Shown: positions 5,876 through 14,181, counted from the first letter of the stretch. The stretch: DNA of 27,390 nucleotides from CAYTTR01 sp964440805 (GCA_964440805.1 CAYTTR010000032.1:1-27390), one strand, 5' to 3'. Translations and numbers: made by a program. The notes: generated from the letters alone by a model not told the origin.

Positions 5876-7446
5876 GCTGATTTCAATTCTTCAGCCCGCT
5901 CAATAACTTCTTCAATGCCTCCTGCCATGTAAAAGGCCTGTTCGGGTTTATCGTCGTGCTTGCCCTCAACCAACTCCTTAAAACCCTTAACGGTTTCTTC
6001 CACCGGGACATATTTTCCTGGCCTTCCGGTGAACTCCTCGGCCACATGGAAAGGCTGGGAAAGAAATCTCTGAATTTTTCTGGCCCGGGAGACAATAACT
6101 TTGTCCTCTTCGGAAAGCTCTTCCATACCCAGGATGGTGATAATATCCTGAAGATCCTTATATCTCTGGAGAATTTCTTTAACCTGCCGGGCTGCTTCAT
6201 AGTGTTCTTCCCCGATAACCCGGGGATCCAGGATTCTGGAATATGATGTCAAAGGATCAACCGCAGGATAAATACCCATCTCGGTCAAAGCCCGGGAAAG
6301 ATTGGTACTGGCATCCAAATGAGAAAAAGTGGTAGCCGGGGCCGGATCAGTAAAGTCATCTGCCGGAACATAGATGGCCTGGACTGAAGTAATAGAGCCT
6401 TTCCGGGTAGAGGTTATCCTCTCTTCCAGCTCACCCAGTTCTGAGGCTAAGTTAGGCTGGTAGCCGACAGCAGACGGCATCCGGCCGAGCAGGGCAGAGA
6501 CCTCTGAGCCTGCCTGAACAAAACGGAAAATATTGTCGATGAATAAGAGAATGTCCTGGTTCATCTCATCTCGAAAATACTCGGCCACAGAAAGAGCGGT
6601 CAACCCTACCCTGAGGCGGGCTCCGGGAGGCTCGGTCATCTGTCCATAAATAAGGGCTGTCTTGTCAATAACACCCGACTCCTTCATTTCCAGCCAGAGA
6701 TCATTTCCTTCCCTGGTTCTTTCTCCCACACCGGCAAAAACCGAATAGCCTCCGTGCTTGAGGGCAACATTATGTATAAGCTCCATAATAATGACTGTTT
6801 TTCCTACTCCGGCACCACCGAAAAGACCTATCTTCCCTCCTTTTAAAAAAGGCTGGATAAGATCAATAACCTTGATCCCTGTTTCAAACATTTCCAGCTT
6901 AGTGCTTTGTTCTTCAAGCGACGGCGGGGGCCGATGGATGGGGTATTTATCTTTAGCCTCGATCGGGCCCAGATGGTCAACCGGATCTCCGATTACATTG
7001 ATTACTCTGCCGAGAGTCGGTTCTCCTACCGGAACCATTATGGGGCCTTCCTGATCATAAGCTTTCATGCCTCGCGCCAGTCCATCCGTCCGGTGCATGG
7101 ATACACACCGGACCTTGTCTTCTCCGATATGCTGCTCCACTTCCACTATGATATCAACAGGAGTGGGAGTCTCAATCCCTTCTGATGTAATTCGGAGAGC
7201 ATTGTATATTTCGGGAAGTTTCATGTTCTTGAATTCAACATCCACTACCGGCCCGATTACCTGGACTACCCGGCCTATCCGGGTCAATTTTTTCTTTTCT
7301 CCAGATTTTTCTTTTTTCGGGGTTTTCTCTTTTTTATGCTGTGCTTGTCTTTTTGCCTGTTTTTTTGACCTGGTTTTCTTTTCGGATTCCTTTTTTTTCT
7401 TCGTTGTTGATGATTTTTTGGTCTTTTTTGTTTGAGCTGGGCTCAT
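5872..7446 (-). CDS. atpD: F-type ATP synthase beta subunit with Lys-rich N-terminal extension
   Basis: Catalytic F1 subunit. ATG 7446 is preferred: AAAGGA lies 8 bases upstream of it, while the alternative ATG at 7455 overlaps that site. This gives 524 residues against about 465-480 for most beta subunits. The excess is an N-terminal tail of about 53 residues that is almost all Lys, Ser, Thr, Glu, Gln and Arg. The normal protein begins at LTRIGRVVQVIGPVVDVEF. Hallmarks that follow are the Walker A GGAGVGKT, GERTREGNDLW, the ILLFIDNIFRF Walker B strand, ALLGRMPSAVGYQPNLA, and the DPAPATTFSHLDA loop. In the fold, the beta N-terminus sits in the crown of F1, farthest from the membrane, so the tail would project into the cytoplasm. 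The gene is preceded by atpG (19 bases) and overlaps atpC by 4 bases. Confidence 0.97.
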   Translation of the reverse strand: MSPAQTKKTKKSSTTKKKKESEKKTRSKKQAKRQAQHKKEKTPKKEKSGEKKKLTRIGRVVQVIGPVVDVEFKNMKLPEIYNALRITSEGIETPTPVDIIVEVEQHIGEDKVRCVSMHRTDGLARGMKAYDQEGPIMVPVGEPTLGRVINVIGDPVDHLGPIEAKDKYPIHRPPPSLEEQSTKLEMFETGIKVIDLIQPFLKGGKIGLFGGAGVGKTVIIMELIHNVALKHGGYSVFAGVGERTREGNDLWLEMKESGVIDKTALIYGQMTEPPGARLRVGLTALSVAEYFRDEMNQDILLFIDNIFRFVQAGSEVSALLGRMPSAVGYQPNLASELGELEERITSTRKGSITSVQAIYVPADDFTDPAPATTFSHLDASTNLSRALTEMGIYPAVDPLTSYSRILDPRVIGEEHYEAARQVKEILQRYKDLQDIITILGMEELSEEDKVIVSRARKIQRFLSQPFHVAEEFTGRPGKYVPVEETVKGFKELVEGKHDDKPEQAFYMAGGIEEVIERAEELKSA

Positions 7447-7465
7447 TTTTTCCATCCTTTAATGA

Positions 7466-8344
7466 CTATTTCAAGGCATCCACAGCCGTCATTATTTCCA
7501 AAAGTTCTTTGGTAATAGTATCTTGCCTTATTTTATTCATAACAAGTGTCAGATCTCCAATTAAATCTTCGGCGTTCCTGGTGGCATTCTCCATGGCCAT
7601 CATCCTGGCTGCCTGCTCTGCGGCAATGGATTCAAAACAGGCATGCTTTACTTGGACGGTAACATAATGAGAAAGAAGCTCATCCAGAATTAAGGAACGC
7701 TCAGGTTCAAAGTCAGGAAGAATCTCCAGCTCCTCTTTGCCGGAAGTGCCGTCATCCTTTCCGCTTAAAGGTTCAACCGGCAGCAACTTGAGCCTAGTTA
7801 TCTGTGGAGAAAGAATTTTTTTGAACTCATTGTAGACCACATAGACAGAATCAAAATCCTGTAGAATGAACCTGTCTATCAAATATCTGGCCAATTCTTC
7901 CATGTCTTTTTCCATAAAAGAACGGGCTAAATCCAGGTAAACCTTTTCTATCGGGAAAGAATGCCTTTTGAAAAATTGAGAAGCTTTCTTCCCGATAAGA
8001 ATCAGGTGCACCTCAGCTGTTTCCTTTCTGTCGGTGCAGAATTGCCTTGTTCTTTCCAGAAGATTTGAATTAAAAGCCCCGCAAAGGCCTTTATCGGAGG
8101 TAATCACCACAACCAGAATCGTTTTTTCTTTTCGCCAGCACAACAGAGGATGTTCTTCCGGCGCAACCCAGCGCGACAGCTTGGCCAGTAAAGCCGGAGT
8201 CCGGTGCCAGTAAGGCCGGTTTTCCATGACCGTTTTCTGGGCTTTTCTTAACTTGGCTGTGGCTACAGTTTTCATGGCCTGAGTAATTTGCTGAGTGTTC
8301 CGGATACTTTTTATTCTTCTTCGAAGATCAATTAGAGCCGGCAT
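7466..8344 (-). CDS. atpG: F-type ATP synthase gamma subunit
   Basis: Central rotor stalk subunit of 292 residues, a normal length. The N-terminal coiled helix LRRRIKSIRNTQQITQAMKTVATAKLRKAQ and the C-terminal ESIAAEQAARMMAMENATRNAEDLIGDLTLVMNKIRQDTITKELLEI are the two strongly conserved halves of the shaft that turns inside the alpha-beta hexamer. The central ITSDKGLCGAFNSNL block is also diagnostic. It begins 2 bases after atpA ends and is followed by atpD, the usual F1 order alpha-gamma-beta. Confidence 0.97.
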   Translation of the reverse strand: MPALIDLRRRIKSIRNTQQITQAMKTVATAKLRKAQKTVMENRPYWHRTPALLAKLSRWVAPEEHPLLCWRKEKTILVVVITSDKGLCGAFNSNLLERTRQFCTDRKETAEVHLILIGKKASQFFKRHSFPIEKVYLDLARSFMEKDMEELARYLIDRFILQDFDSVYVVYNEFKKILSPQITRLKLLPVEPLSGKDDGTSGKEELEILPDFEPERSLILDELLSHYVTVQVKHACFESIAAEQAARMMAMENATRNAEDLIGDLTLVMNKIRQDTITKELLEIMTAVDALK

Positions 8345-8346
8345 TT

Positions 8347-9864
8347 TCAGGCAGCCTCTTCCTTAAATTTCTGATTAAATTCTTTGAGCACTTTTTCGAT
8401 TTCTTTATCCAGAGCCGAATCGATTTCCTTTTTATTATCAATTTTTTCCAGAATAGAAGGATGCTCTTTCTCTATATAATCATAGAGAACAGCTTCATAA
8501 TCTTTAATCCGGGAGACGGGAAACTCATCCAGGAATCCCCGGTTGCCGGCGTAGATAATCAAAACCTGCTTGGCTACAGGAACAGGTTCATATTGTTTTT
8601 GTTTTAGTATTTCCGTCAGCCTCTCTCCTCTTTCAAGCTGGGCCTGGCTGGCCTTGTCCAATTCAGTGCCAAATTGAGCAAAAGTAACCAATTCCCGGTA
8701 CTGGGCCAGGTCAAGGCGCAGCTTTCCTGCTACCTGCTTCATGGCTTTTATCTGAGCGGAACCACCAACTCGAGAAACAGAAATGCCGACATTAACGGCC
8801 GGCCGGATACCGGCATTGAAAAGCTCGGGTTCCAAATAAATCTGGCCGTCTGTAATGGAGATAACATTAGTCGGGATATAGCCCGACACATCTCCGGCCT
8901 GGGTTTCGATAATAGGAAGAGCGGTCAGAGAACCACCCCCTTTTTCTTCATTATACTTGGCCGCCCTCTCCAAGAGACGGGAGTGAAGATAAAAGACATC
9001 CCCGGGAAAAGCTTCTCTTCCAGGTGGCCTCCGCAGAAGCAGAGATATTTCCCGGTAAGCCGCAGCATGCTTGGATAGATCATCATAAATAACCAGGGCG
9101 TGCTGGCCGTTATCCAGGAAATATTCGCCAATGGCACAACCGCTATAAGGGGCCAAATACTGAAGAGAAGTGGGATCACTGGCCGAGGCGGAAACTATAA
9201 TAGTGTAATCCATGGCCCCGTAATCTTCTAATGTCTTGATAATATAGGCTATGGTCGAATTTTTTTGACCAACAGCAACATAAATACAAATCACATCCTT
9301 TCCCTTCTGGTTGATTATGGTATCAATGACAATGGCAGTTTTCCCTGTTTGCCGGTCGCCTATAATCAATTCTCTCTGCCCTCTGCCAATGGGAATCATA
9401 GCATCAATGGCTTTAATCCCGGTCTGAAGCGGTTCTTTTACGGGCATTCTGTCCACCACTCCTGGAGCTAAGCGTTCAACACTCATGGAAATATCCGATT
9501 TTATGGGACCTTTATCATCAAGTGGAAGCGCCAGAGGATTCACTACCCGTCCTATGAGGGGCTTTCCGGAGGGGACTTCAATAATGCGGTGAGTGCGCTT
9601 GACCAGATCTCCTTCTTTTACTAAGTGGCTTTCTCCGAGAAGGACAACGCCGACACTGTCCTCTTCGAGATTAAGAGCAAGGCCATAAACTTCGTTGGGG
9701 AATTCCAAAAGCTCATTGTACATTACTAAATCCAGTCCATATACCCTGGCGATCCCATCACCAATCGAAGTTACAGTCCCAACCTCCCGGATATCTATCT
9801 CTGCTTCAAAACCCTCGATTTGTTGTTGAATTATCTTGCTTATTTCATCGGCTTTTAATTCCAT
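8347..9864 (-). CDS. atpA: F-type ATP synthase alpha subunit
   Basis: Non-catalytic nucleotide-binding F1 subunit. ATG 9864 (MELKADEISKIIQQQIEGF) is preferred: AAAGGA lies 11 bases upstream and the protein then begins like typical alpha subunits, with 505 residues. An in-frame ATG at 9876 would overlap the atpH stop but has no ribosome binding site. Motifs include the Walker A GDRQTGKT, TGIKAIDAMIPIGRGQRELIIG, SDPTSLQYLAPYSGCAIGEYF, the DDLSKHAAAYREISLLLRRPPGREA loop with the arginine-rich segment, and the arginine-finger region ISVSRVGGSAQIKAMKQVAGKLRLDLAQYREL. It is intact and ordinary in length, translated next to atpH and 2 bases before atpG. Confidence 0.97.
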   Translation of the reverse strand: MELKADEISKIIQQQIEGFEAEIDIREVGTVTSIGDGIARVYGLDLVMYNELLEFPNEVYGLALNLEEDSVGVVLLGESHLVKEGDLVKRTHRIIEVPSGKPLIGRVVNPLALPLDDKGPIKSDISMSVERLAPGVVDRMPVKEPLQTGIKAIDAMIPIGRGQRELIIGDRQTGKTAIVIDTIINQKGKDVICIYVAVGQKNSTIAYIIKTLEDYGAMDYTIIVSASASDPTSLQYLAPYSGCAIGEYFLDNGQHALVIYDDLSKHAAAYREISLLLRRPPGREAFPGDVFYLHSRLLERAAKYNEEKGGGSLTALPIIETQAGDVSGYIPTNVISITDGQIYLEPELFNAGIRPAVNVGISVSRVGGSAQIKAMKQVAGKLRLDLAQYRELVTFAQFGTELDKASQAQLERGERLTEILKQKQYEPVPVAKQVLIIYAGNRGFLDEFPVSRIKDYEAVLYDYIEKEHPSILEKIDNKKEIDSALDKEIEKVLKEFNQKFKEEAA

Positions 9865-9872
9865 CGTACCAT

Positions 9873-10415
9873 TCATCCTTTACTCAGGCGTTCTTTAAGC
9901 TGATTCAAACTTTCTCTTAAAGACATATCATAAATAATATTACCTTTCCTCAGGGCTAATCCTCCAATAAGAGATTTATCCTGAAGAAATCTCAAGGATA
10001 CCGGACCAGAGGACAGTCTTTCAATTTCTGCTTTAAGCTTTGTTTTTTCTTTGTCTGTCAAAGGAACAGCTGAGGTTACTTCGAAAGACACAATCCCTCT
10101 TTCCTCGTTCCATTTGTCAGGAAGCAGATGCAGGATATCTCCGAGAAGAACCAACCTCTTGTTTTCTACCAGGATATCCAAGAATTTCCTTGTTTTCGAG
10201 GAAAATTCTAAAACCTGAAAAACATTCTGGGCAATTTTTTTTCTCTTGTAGGGTGGCAGGAATGGAGTGGTCAGGGCATTTTTAAGTCTTTCCTGCGATG
10301 AGAGAAATTGATCAAGCTCATTCAGTTCCTGGAAAATCTTCTTAAACTCTTTCTCATCCGAAAGAGCCCTCACCAGCCCTTCGCAGTACCTTTTAACCAA
10401 GGTGAAATTTTTCAT
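9873..10415 (-). CDS. atpH: F-type ATP synthase delta subunit (OSCP)
   Basis: Peripheral stalk subunit of 180 residues that fixes the b subunits to the top of F1. The N-terminal helical domain (VKRYCEGLVRALSDE, LKNALTTPFLPPYKRKKIAQNV) and the C-terminal part with VTSAVPLTDKEKTKLKAEIERL and DKSLIGGLALRKGNIIYDMSLRESLNQLKERL match the OSCP/delta family throughout. Length is normal. It starts 23 bases inside atpF and ends at the atpA start region, which fits the conserved stalk gene order b', b, delta. Confidence 0.93.
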   Translation of the reverse strand: MKNFTLVKRYCEGLVRALSDEKEFKKIFQELNELDQFLSSQERLKNALTTPFLPPYKRKKIAQNVFQVLEFSSKTRKFLDILVENKRLVLLGDILHLLPDKWNEERGIVSFEVTSAVPLTDKEKTKLKAEIERLSSGPVSLRFLQDKSLIGGLALRKGNIIYDMSLRESLNQLKERLSKG

Positions 10416-10977
10416 GGAACCCCTTGATCCTCTTTATGGCCTGCCCGACAAGAATATGTTGTTTCTTTAAAGTCAATTTCTTTTTAATATTTTCCTGAGC
10501 CCTTCTCACTGCCAGATCCGCAGCATATTGGCGGATTTCCAGAAGAGCCTGTTGAGAAAGCGCTTCAATCTGATGTTCGGAAAAAGATTTTATGCGATTA
10601 GCCTCATCCCGGGCAGCTTGAAGAATTTCTTTCTTTCTCTTCTCGCCCCTCTCCTCAGCTTGTTTGCTAAGGGATTCCACCTCATTGGAAATCTTCTTCA
10701 GCCGTTTTTCCACTTCTTGGAGTTTCTTCTCCCACTCTTTCTTCATTCGCTCCGATTCATCAACTGTCTGGCTGAGCTCTTTTCCTCTTCTCCCCAGGAA
10801 ATTCATAAGAGGCTTGCGCAGAAAATAAGACAGGCCGCCAAAAAGCAATATAAAATTAATCACCTTTCCGATGAATTCACCGCTGTTTGAGGAATGCTCA
10901 GCTCCTTCAGGTGAAAGCATAAAGAGCAGGAATGGAAGAAGGATGAGAAGGACAAGTAGCTGGCTTTTTCTTTTCAA
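10393..10977 (-). CDS. atpF: F-type ATP synthase b subunit
   Basis: Stator stalk subunit of 194 residues. There are two hydrophobic stretches: a signal-like segment at residues ~7-22 (LLVLLILLPFLLFML) and the membrane anchor at ~36-55 (EFIGKVINFILLFGGLSYFLRKPL). A long charged coiled coil rich in Glu and Lys follows to about residue 175. The FILLFGGLSYFLRKPLMNFL form is typical of b subunits. The extra N-terminal hydrophobic stretch could be a cleaved signal or a second membrane segment. It overlaps the b' gene by 4 bases upstream and the delta gene by 23 bases downstream. Confidence 0.9.
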   Translation of the reverse strand: MKRKSQLLVLLILLPFLLFMLSPEGAEHSSNSGEFIGKVINFILLFGGLSYFLRKPLMNFLGRRGKELSQTVDESERMKKEWEKKLQEVEKRLKKISNEVESLSKQAEERGEKRKKEILQAARDEANRIKSFSEHQIEALSQQALLEIRQYAADLAVRRAQENIKKKLTLKKQHILVGQAIKRIKGFHEKFHLG

Positions 10978-11390
10978 TGGAGAATCTTCTCCTCTATTTT
11001 GGCGGCCACCGAATTGCTTTCTTTCTTTAGTTTCTTCTTTATCTCTTCGACCTGGATTTCCAATTTCTGGCGGGCTTCATCTACCTGAGAACGGCATTCG
11101 CTGGAAACATCAGCCAGCATTTTTTCTTTCTCCTGGAGAGCTTTTTTCTCGAATGAATTCAAGGTTTGCCTGGCTTCTGCCTGAGCTTTTTTTAATCTTG
11201 CCTCGATATCCGCCATAATTTCTTCCTGGCGGCGTTGTGCTGCCTCTGCCTCCTGAAAACCTTTTTTTATTTTCAGGCGTCTTTCTTTCATCACCTGGCG
11301 CACTGGATTGTAAAATATCTTGGTCAGCAGAAGAACCAAAACCCAGACAAGAAGAAAAACGATGATGACATTGGCATCTATTGACAGCAT
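10974..11390 (-). CDS. atpF2: F-type ATP synthase second b-type (b') subunit
   Basis: A short stator stalk subunit of 138 residues. One membrane segment lies at residues ~6-24 (ANVIIVFLLVWVLVLLLTKIF), followed by YNPVRQVMKERRLKIKKG and a heptad-like coiled coil of Glu, Ala, Gln, Lys and Arg (about residues 35-135). Genomes with two b-like genes before delta usually pair b' with b as a heterodimer. It is the first gene of the ATP synthase block. Upstream, after folC, there is a weak terminator-like hairpin. Its ribosome binding site is poor (CAGGT about 10 bases upstream). The membrane subunits a and c that often precede b are not here. Confidence 0.88.
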   Translation of the reverse strand: MLSIDANVIIVFLLVWVLVLLLTKIFYNPVRQVMKERRLKIKKGFQEAEAAQRRQEEIMADIEARLKKAQAEARQTLNSFEKKALQEKEKMLADVSSECRSQVDEARQKLEIQVEEIKKKLKKESNSVAAKIEEKILH

Positions 11391-11439
11391 GATTAAGTGG
11401 ACCTGAAGAAAAAATTACAGGGAAATTTAACACGACCAA

Positions 11440-11475
11440 AATAAAAAAGCAAGCAAAGGAGAAACGTACTCCTTT
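11440..11475 (-). terminator. Possible partial terminator between folC and the ATP synthase genes
   Basis: On the minus strand, just after the folC stop, AAAGGAG (11475-11469) pairs with CTCCTTT (11461-11455) around a 7-base loop. After six bases, a TTTTTTATTTT tract follows. The gap between stem and T-tract makes it weaker than a standard terminator. It may attenuate transcription rather than stop it, letting ATP synthase genes be partly read from the accD promoter. Confidence 0.45.
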
Positions 11476-12765
11476 TTATTTAACTTTCTTTTTAACTTCA
11501 CCGACAAGATAGAGGGAGCCGGCACAAAGGACAGTGCCGTCTTCACCGGCCAGTCGAACGGCTTTTTCCACCGCCCGGCCAACTTCAGCTTCCACCATAA
11601 CCTTGGTTGAATAGCCAGAGAGCCTTTCTTTGAGCTCCTCAGGCTTGGCTGCCCGGAAAAAAGGGAAGGTGGTCAGAATAACTTTTTCCATGGATGGAAA
11701 AAGAATTTCAGCCAGCTTCTCTACTTTTTTATCCCTCATACAGGCGAAAACAAGGATAATCCGGCCGGAAATAAATTGATCGAGGTAATCCTTTAACGCC
11801 CCAGCTCCCTCTTCATTATGGGCACCATCAACAAGGAACAAGGGTTTCCTGCTTAGGATTTCAAGCCGGCCTTCCCAGCGAGTGTTTTCAATTGCATTAA
11901 TAATCAAATCCTTTCTAAAAGGTTTCCAGTTTTCCTGAAGCCAGCGGGTAACAGCCACGGCAACAGCAGCATTTCTTCCCTGATGAATCCCCCGAAGAGA
12001 GGGGCGGAAAGAGTATTCTTCTCCCCGGTAAGAGAAAAGGAAAGTATAATTAAAATCATTTTTTCCGGATTTCTCCAGCCTGGTTTCATCAGTAAATACC
12101 TCCACAAACGGAGCCTGCCTTAGAAGGGCTACTTCCCTGATAGCTTTCCTTGCTTCCTCTGGTTCCACCCCACTCACCACCGGCACTCCCTCCTTGATAA
12201 TACCGGCTTTTTCGAAAGCAATCTTGGCCAGAGTTTCCCCCAGAAATTTCTCATGTTCAAAAGAAATGCTGTTGATCACCGAACAAAGTGGTTTAACCAC
12301 ATTGGTGGCATCAAAACGGCCTCCCATGCCAACCTCAAGCACAGCCAGGTCGATTTTCTTCTCACGGAAGAAAAGAAAGGCTAAGCAAGTAAGGAATTCG
12401 AAATAAGTGGGAGGGTGAGCAAGTTTTCTCAATGATATTAATTTTTCTATGGCCTCGCGCAACCATGTGGCTATTCTGGCAAATTCAGCCGAGCTAATAG
12501 GTTTTTCTCCTGTAAGTATTCTCTCTTCCACCCTGATTAGATGAGGAGAGGTAAACATGCCAGTCTTTATTCCATGAAGAGACAAAATTTTTGCCAAGTA
12601 AGCACAGACAGAACCTTTTCCGTTTGTTCCGGCTACATGGATTGAAAGGTAATTTTCTTGGGGATGGTTAAGCGAATCAAGTATTGTCCTGACGTTATCC
12701 AGGCCAAACTTTATTCCCAGTTTCTGGAGATCATCGAGATAACTCAGGCTTTCTCTATAATTCAT
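11476..12765 (-). CDS. folC: Bifunctional folylpolyglutamate synthase / dihydrofolate synthase
   Basis: A Mur-ligase family enzyme of 429 residues that adds L-glutamate to dihydropteroate and to folates, using ATP, in the cytoplasm. Hallmarks: P-loop HVAGTNGKGSVCAYLAKIL (~43-61), the MFTSPHLIRVEERI segment, VLEVGMGGRFDATN, SISFEHEKFLGETLAKIAFEKAGIIK, the WEGRLEIL segment and LVDGAHNEEGAGAL in the C-terminal domain. Length is normal. The ATG overlaps the accD stop as ATGA, and accD-folC is a common bacterial pair, so the two are surely co-transcribed. Confidence 0.95.
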   Translation of the reverse strand: MNYRESLSYLDDLQKLGIKFGLDNVRTILDSLNHPQENYLSIHVAGTNGKGSVCAYLAKILSLHGIKTGMFTSPHLIRVEERILTGEKPISSAEFARIATWLREAIEKLISLRKLAHPPTYFEFLTCLAFLFFREKKIDLAVLEVGMGGRFDATNVVKPLCSVINSISFEHEKFLGETLAKIAFEKAGIIKEGVPVVSGVEPEEARKAIREVALLRQAPFVEVFTDETRLEKSGKNDFNYTFLFSYRGEEYSFRPSLRGIHQGRNAAVAVAVTRWLQENWKPFRKDLIINAIENTRWEGRLEILSRKPLFLVDGAHNEEGAGALKDYLDQFISGRIILVFACMRDKKVEKLAEILFPSMEKVILTTFPFFRAAKPEELKERLSGYSTKVMVEAEVGRAVEKAVRLAGEDGTVLCAGSLYLVGEVKKKVK

Positions 12766-13553
12766 GAAGGGCGGTTGAGAAATAGCCTGAGGGCTTTGAT
12801 GAGATATTCCCGGAGTTTTTTGCGGTGAACCACATCATCCAGGAAGCCATGTTCCAGAAGGAACTCGGCACTCTGAAATCCTTTGGGAAGTTTCTCTCTT
12901 ATGGTCTGTTCTATAACCCGGGGGCCAGCGAATCCTATCAGCGCCCTCGGCTCGGCGATGTTTATGTCACCCAGCATGGAGAAGCTGGCTGTTACACCTC
13001 CCGTGGTGGGATCGGTAATCAGGGATATGTAAGGCAGGCCGGTCTCTTCGAGTCTGGCAATGGCTGCGCTTGTCTTCATTAACTGCATAAGAGATAAAGT
13101 TCCCTCTTGCATCCGGGCTCCACCGGAACAGGAAACAATAATAACCGGTTTTTTTTCCTGAAAGGCTTTTTCAAAGCAGCGGGTAACCTTTTCCCCCACC
13201 ACAGAGCCCATGCTTCCTCCCATGAACTGAAAATCCATGACTCCCATAATGACTTCTGTTCCTCCCAAAGCTCCGGTAGTTGTTAGAATTGCATCAGGAA
13301 TAGATGTCTTTTCCTGACTTTCTTTAAGGCGCTGGGAGTATTTTTTTGAGTCTTCAAAATGGAGAGGGTCAGCAGGATAAATGTTCTGGTTGAATAATTG
13401 ATATTCCCCGTTATCAAAAAGAATTTCCAGCCGCTGAGAGGCCGATATGCGGAAATGAAAATCACACATGGGGCAGACAAATAAATTATCCAGAATATCC
13501 TTTTTGTATACTATCCGCCGGCAATTATTGCATCTTGTCCAGAGCTGGGACAT
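12762..13553 (-). CDS. accD: Acetyl-CoA carboxylase carboxyltransferase subunit beta
   Basis: With AccA it transfers the carboxyl group from carboxybiotin to acetyl-CoA, making malonyl-CoA, the first step of fatty acid synthesis. ATG 13553 is chosen: GAGG stands 5 bases upstream; a GTG lies two codons earlier. The protein has 263 residues, slightly short but complete. The N-terminal zinc ribbon has C8, C11, C27 and C30 (CxxC-x15-CxxC). The crotonase-like domain shows GGSMGSVVGEKVTR, PVIIVSCSGGARMQEGTLSLMQ and DPTTGGVTASFSMLGDI, with its two Gly-rich oxyanion loops. It heads the accD-folC pair. The accA, accB and accC genes are not in the window. Confidence 0.96.
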   Translation of the reverse strand: MSQLWTRCNNCRRIVYKKDILDNLFVCPMCDFHFRISASQRLEILFDNGEYQLFNQNIYPADPLHFEDSKKYSQRLKESQEKTSIPDAILTTTGALGGTEVIMGVMDFQFMGGSMGSVVGEKVTRCFEKAFQEKKPVIIVSCSGGARMQEGTLSLMQLMKTSAAIARLEETGLPYISLITDPTTGGVTASFSMLGDINIAEPRALIGFAGPRVIEQTIREKLPKGFQSAEFLLEHGFLDDVVHRKKLREYLIKALRLFLNRPS

Positions 13554-13591
13554 TATCACCTCATGAATACGTACTTAAAATTACGGTCTAC

Positions 13592-13620
13592 ATCCTACCG
13601 ATTTTTACTTCCTTTGACAA
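13592..13620 (-). promoter_or_regulatory. Candidate sigma70 promoter for accD-folC
   Basis: On the minus strand, TTGTCA (13620-13615) and TAGGAT (13597-13592) are separated by 17 bases. The pair lies in the 79-base gap between the receiver-domain gene and accD. Matches are 5/6 and 4/6. Confidence 0.45.
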
Positions 13621-13632
13621 GGCCGGCAACTA

Positions 13633-14112
13633 TCAAGTGGAATTTCCCTTCCCTTTTTCCTTTTTTTTGGGTTGAATCAGTTCGTTCAGGAGGGTAATCA
13701 CTTGTTCAGGAGGAGGGAGTTCTTCGCTAATTTCCAGCTCATCCTGGAGAAGATTCATGACTGAATTTACCAGTTTATTCCGGTCATAAGGTTTCTCAAA
13801 GTAATCAGCCGCTCCAAAAGAACGCAAAGCTTCCTTCCGGTACTGAGGCCCTTTATAAAGACCGGTAACAATAATCACAGGAGTTCTTCCCTTGGATTCC
13901 TCATATATTTTCTGGGTCAAATCAAACCCATGAAGCTTGGGCAACATGGCTTCAAGAACAACACAATTAGGTTTCTCCTTGCGGAAGATTTCATGGGCCA
14001 TCTGTCCATCGGAAGCTGTAAATATTTGCAGGTCATAAGGTTTGAAAAGACCAGCTAAAGTATCCAGACTATTCTGGTCATAATCAACGATGAGGATTTT
14101 TTTATCAGACAT
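13633..14112 (-). CDS. Stand-alone receiver-domain protein with Glu at the phosphorylation site
   Basis: CheY-like protein of 159 residues. ATG 14112 (MSDKKILIVDYDQNS) is preferred, with AGGTGA 9 bases upstream; a GTG lies four codons earlier. The receiver fold covers about residues 3-120. The acidic pocket is present (VDYD, D10 and D12), as are the conserved Thr (VTGLY) and Lys (FEKPYD). The expected phospho-acceptor Asp is Glu54 (VVLEAMLP, codon GAA at 13953-13951). Glu at this site often mimics the phosphorylated state in laboratory variants, so the protein may be locked on or may work without a kinase. After the receiver comes a tail with a Pro-rich stretch and a basic KKKEKGKG end; there is no output domain. 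It precedes accD by 79 bases. Confidence 0.85.
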   Translation of the reverse strand: MSDKKILIVDYDQNSLDTLAGLFKPYDLQIFTASDGQMAHEIFRKEKPNCVVLEAMLPKLHGFDLTQKIYEESKGRTPVIIVTGLYKGPQYRKEALRSFGAADYFEKPYDRNKLVNSVMNLLQDELEISEELPPPEQVITLLNELIQPKKKEKGKGNST

Positions 14113-14128
14113 GGAAGCGATCACCTAA

Positions 14129-14157
14129 ATTTTAATTCAGGGAGAAGGATAAGTCAA
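14129..14157 (-). promoter_or_regulatory. Candidate promoter of the receiver-domain gene
   Basis: TTGACT (14157-14152) and TAAAAT (14134-14129) on the minus strand, 17 bases apart. Transcription would begin almost at the ribosome binding site, giving a very short leader, so the call is cautious. It stands back to back with the plus-strand promoter at 14182. Confidence 0.35.
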
Positions 14158-14181
14158 ACCAGTTCTGAAAAAGATATTTTC

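Noticed and set aside
7341..7667. Plus-strand ORFs across the atpD/atpG boundary
   Set aside because: They are mirror frames of the Lys-rich atpD tail (giving Phe-rich protein) and of the conserved atpG end.
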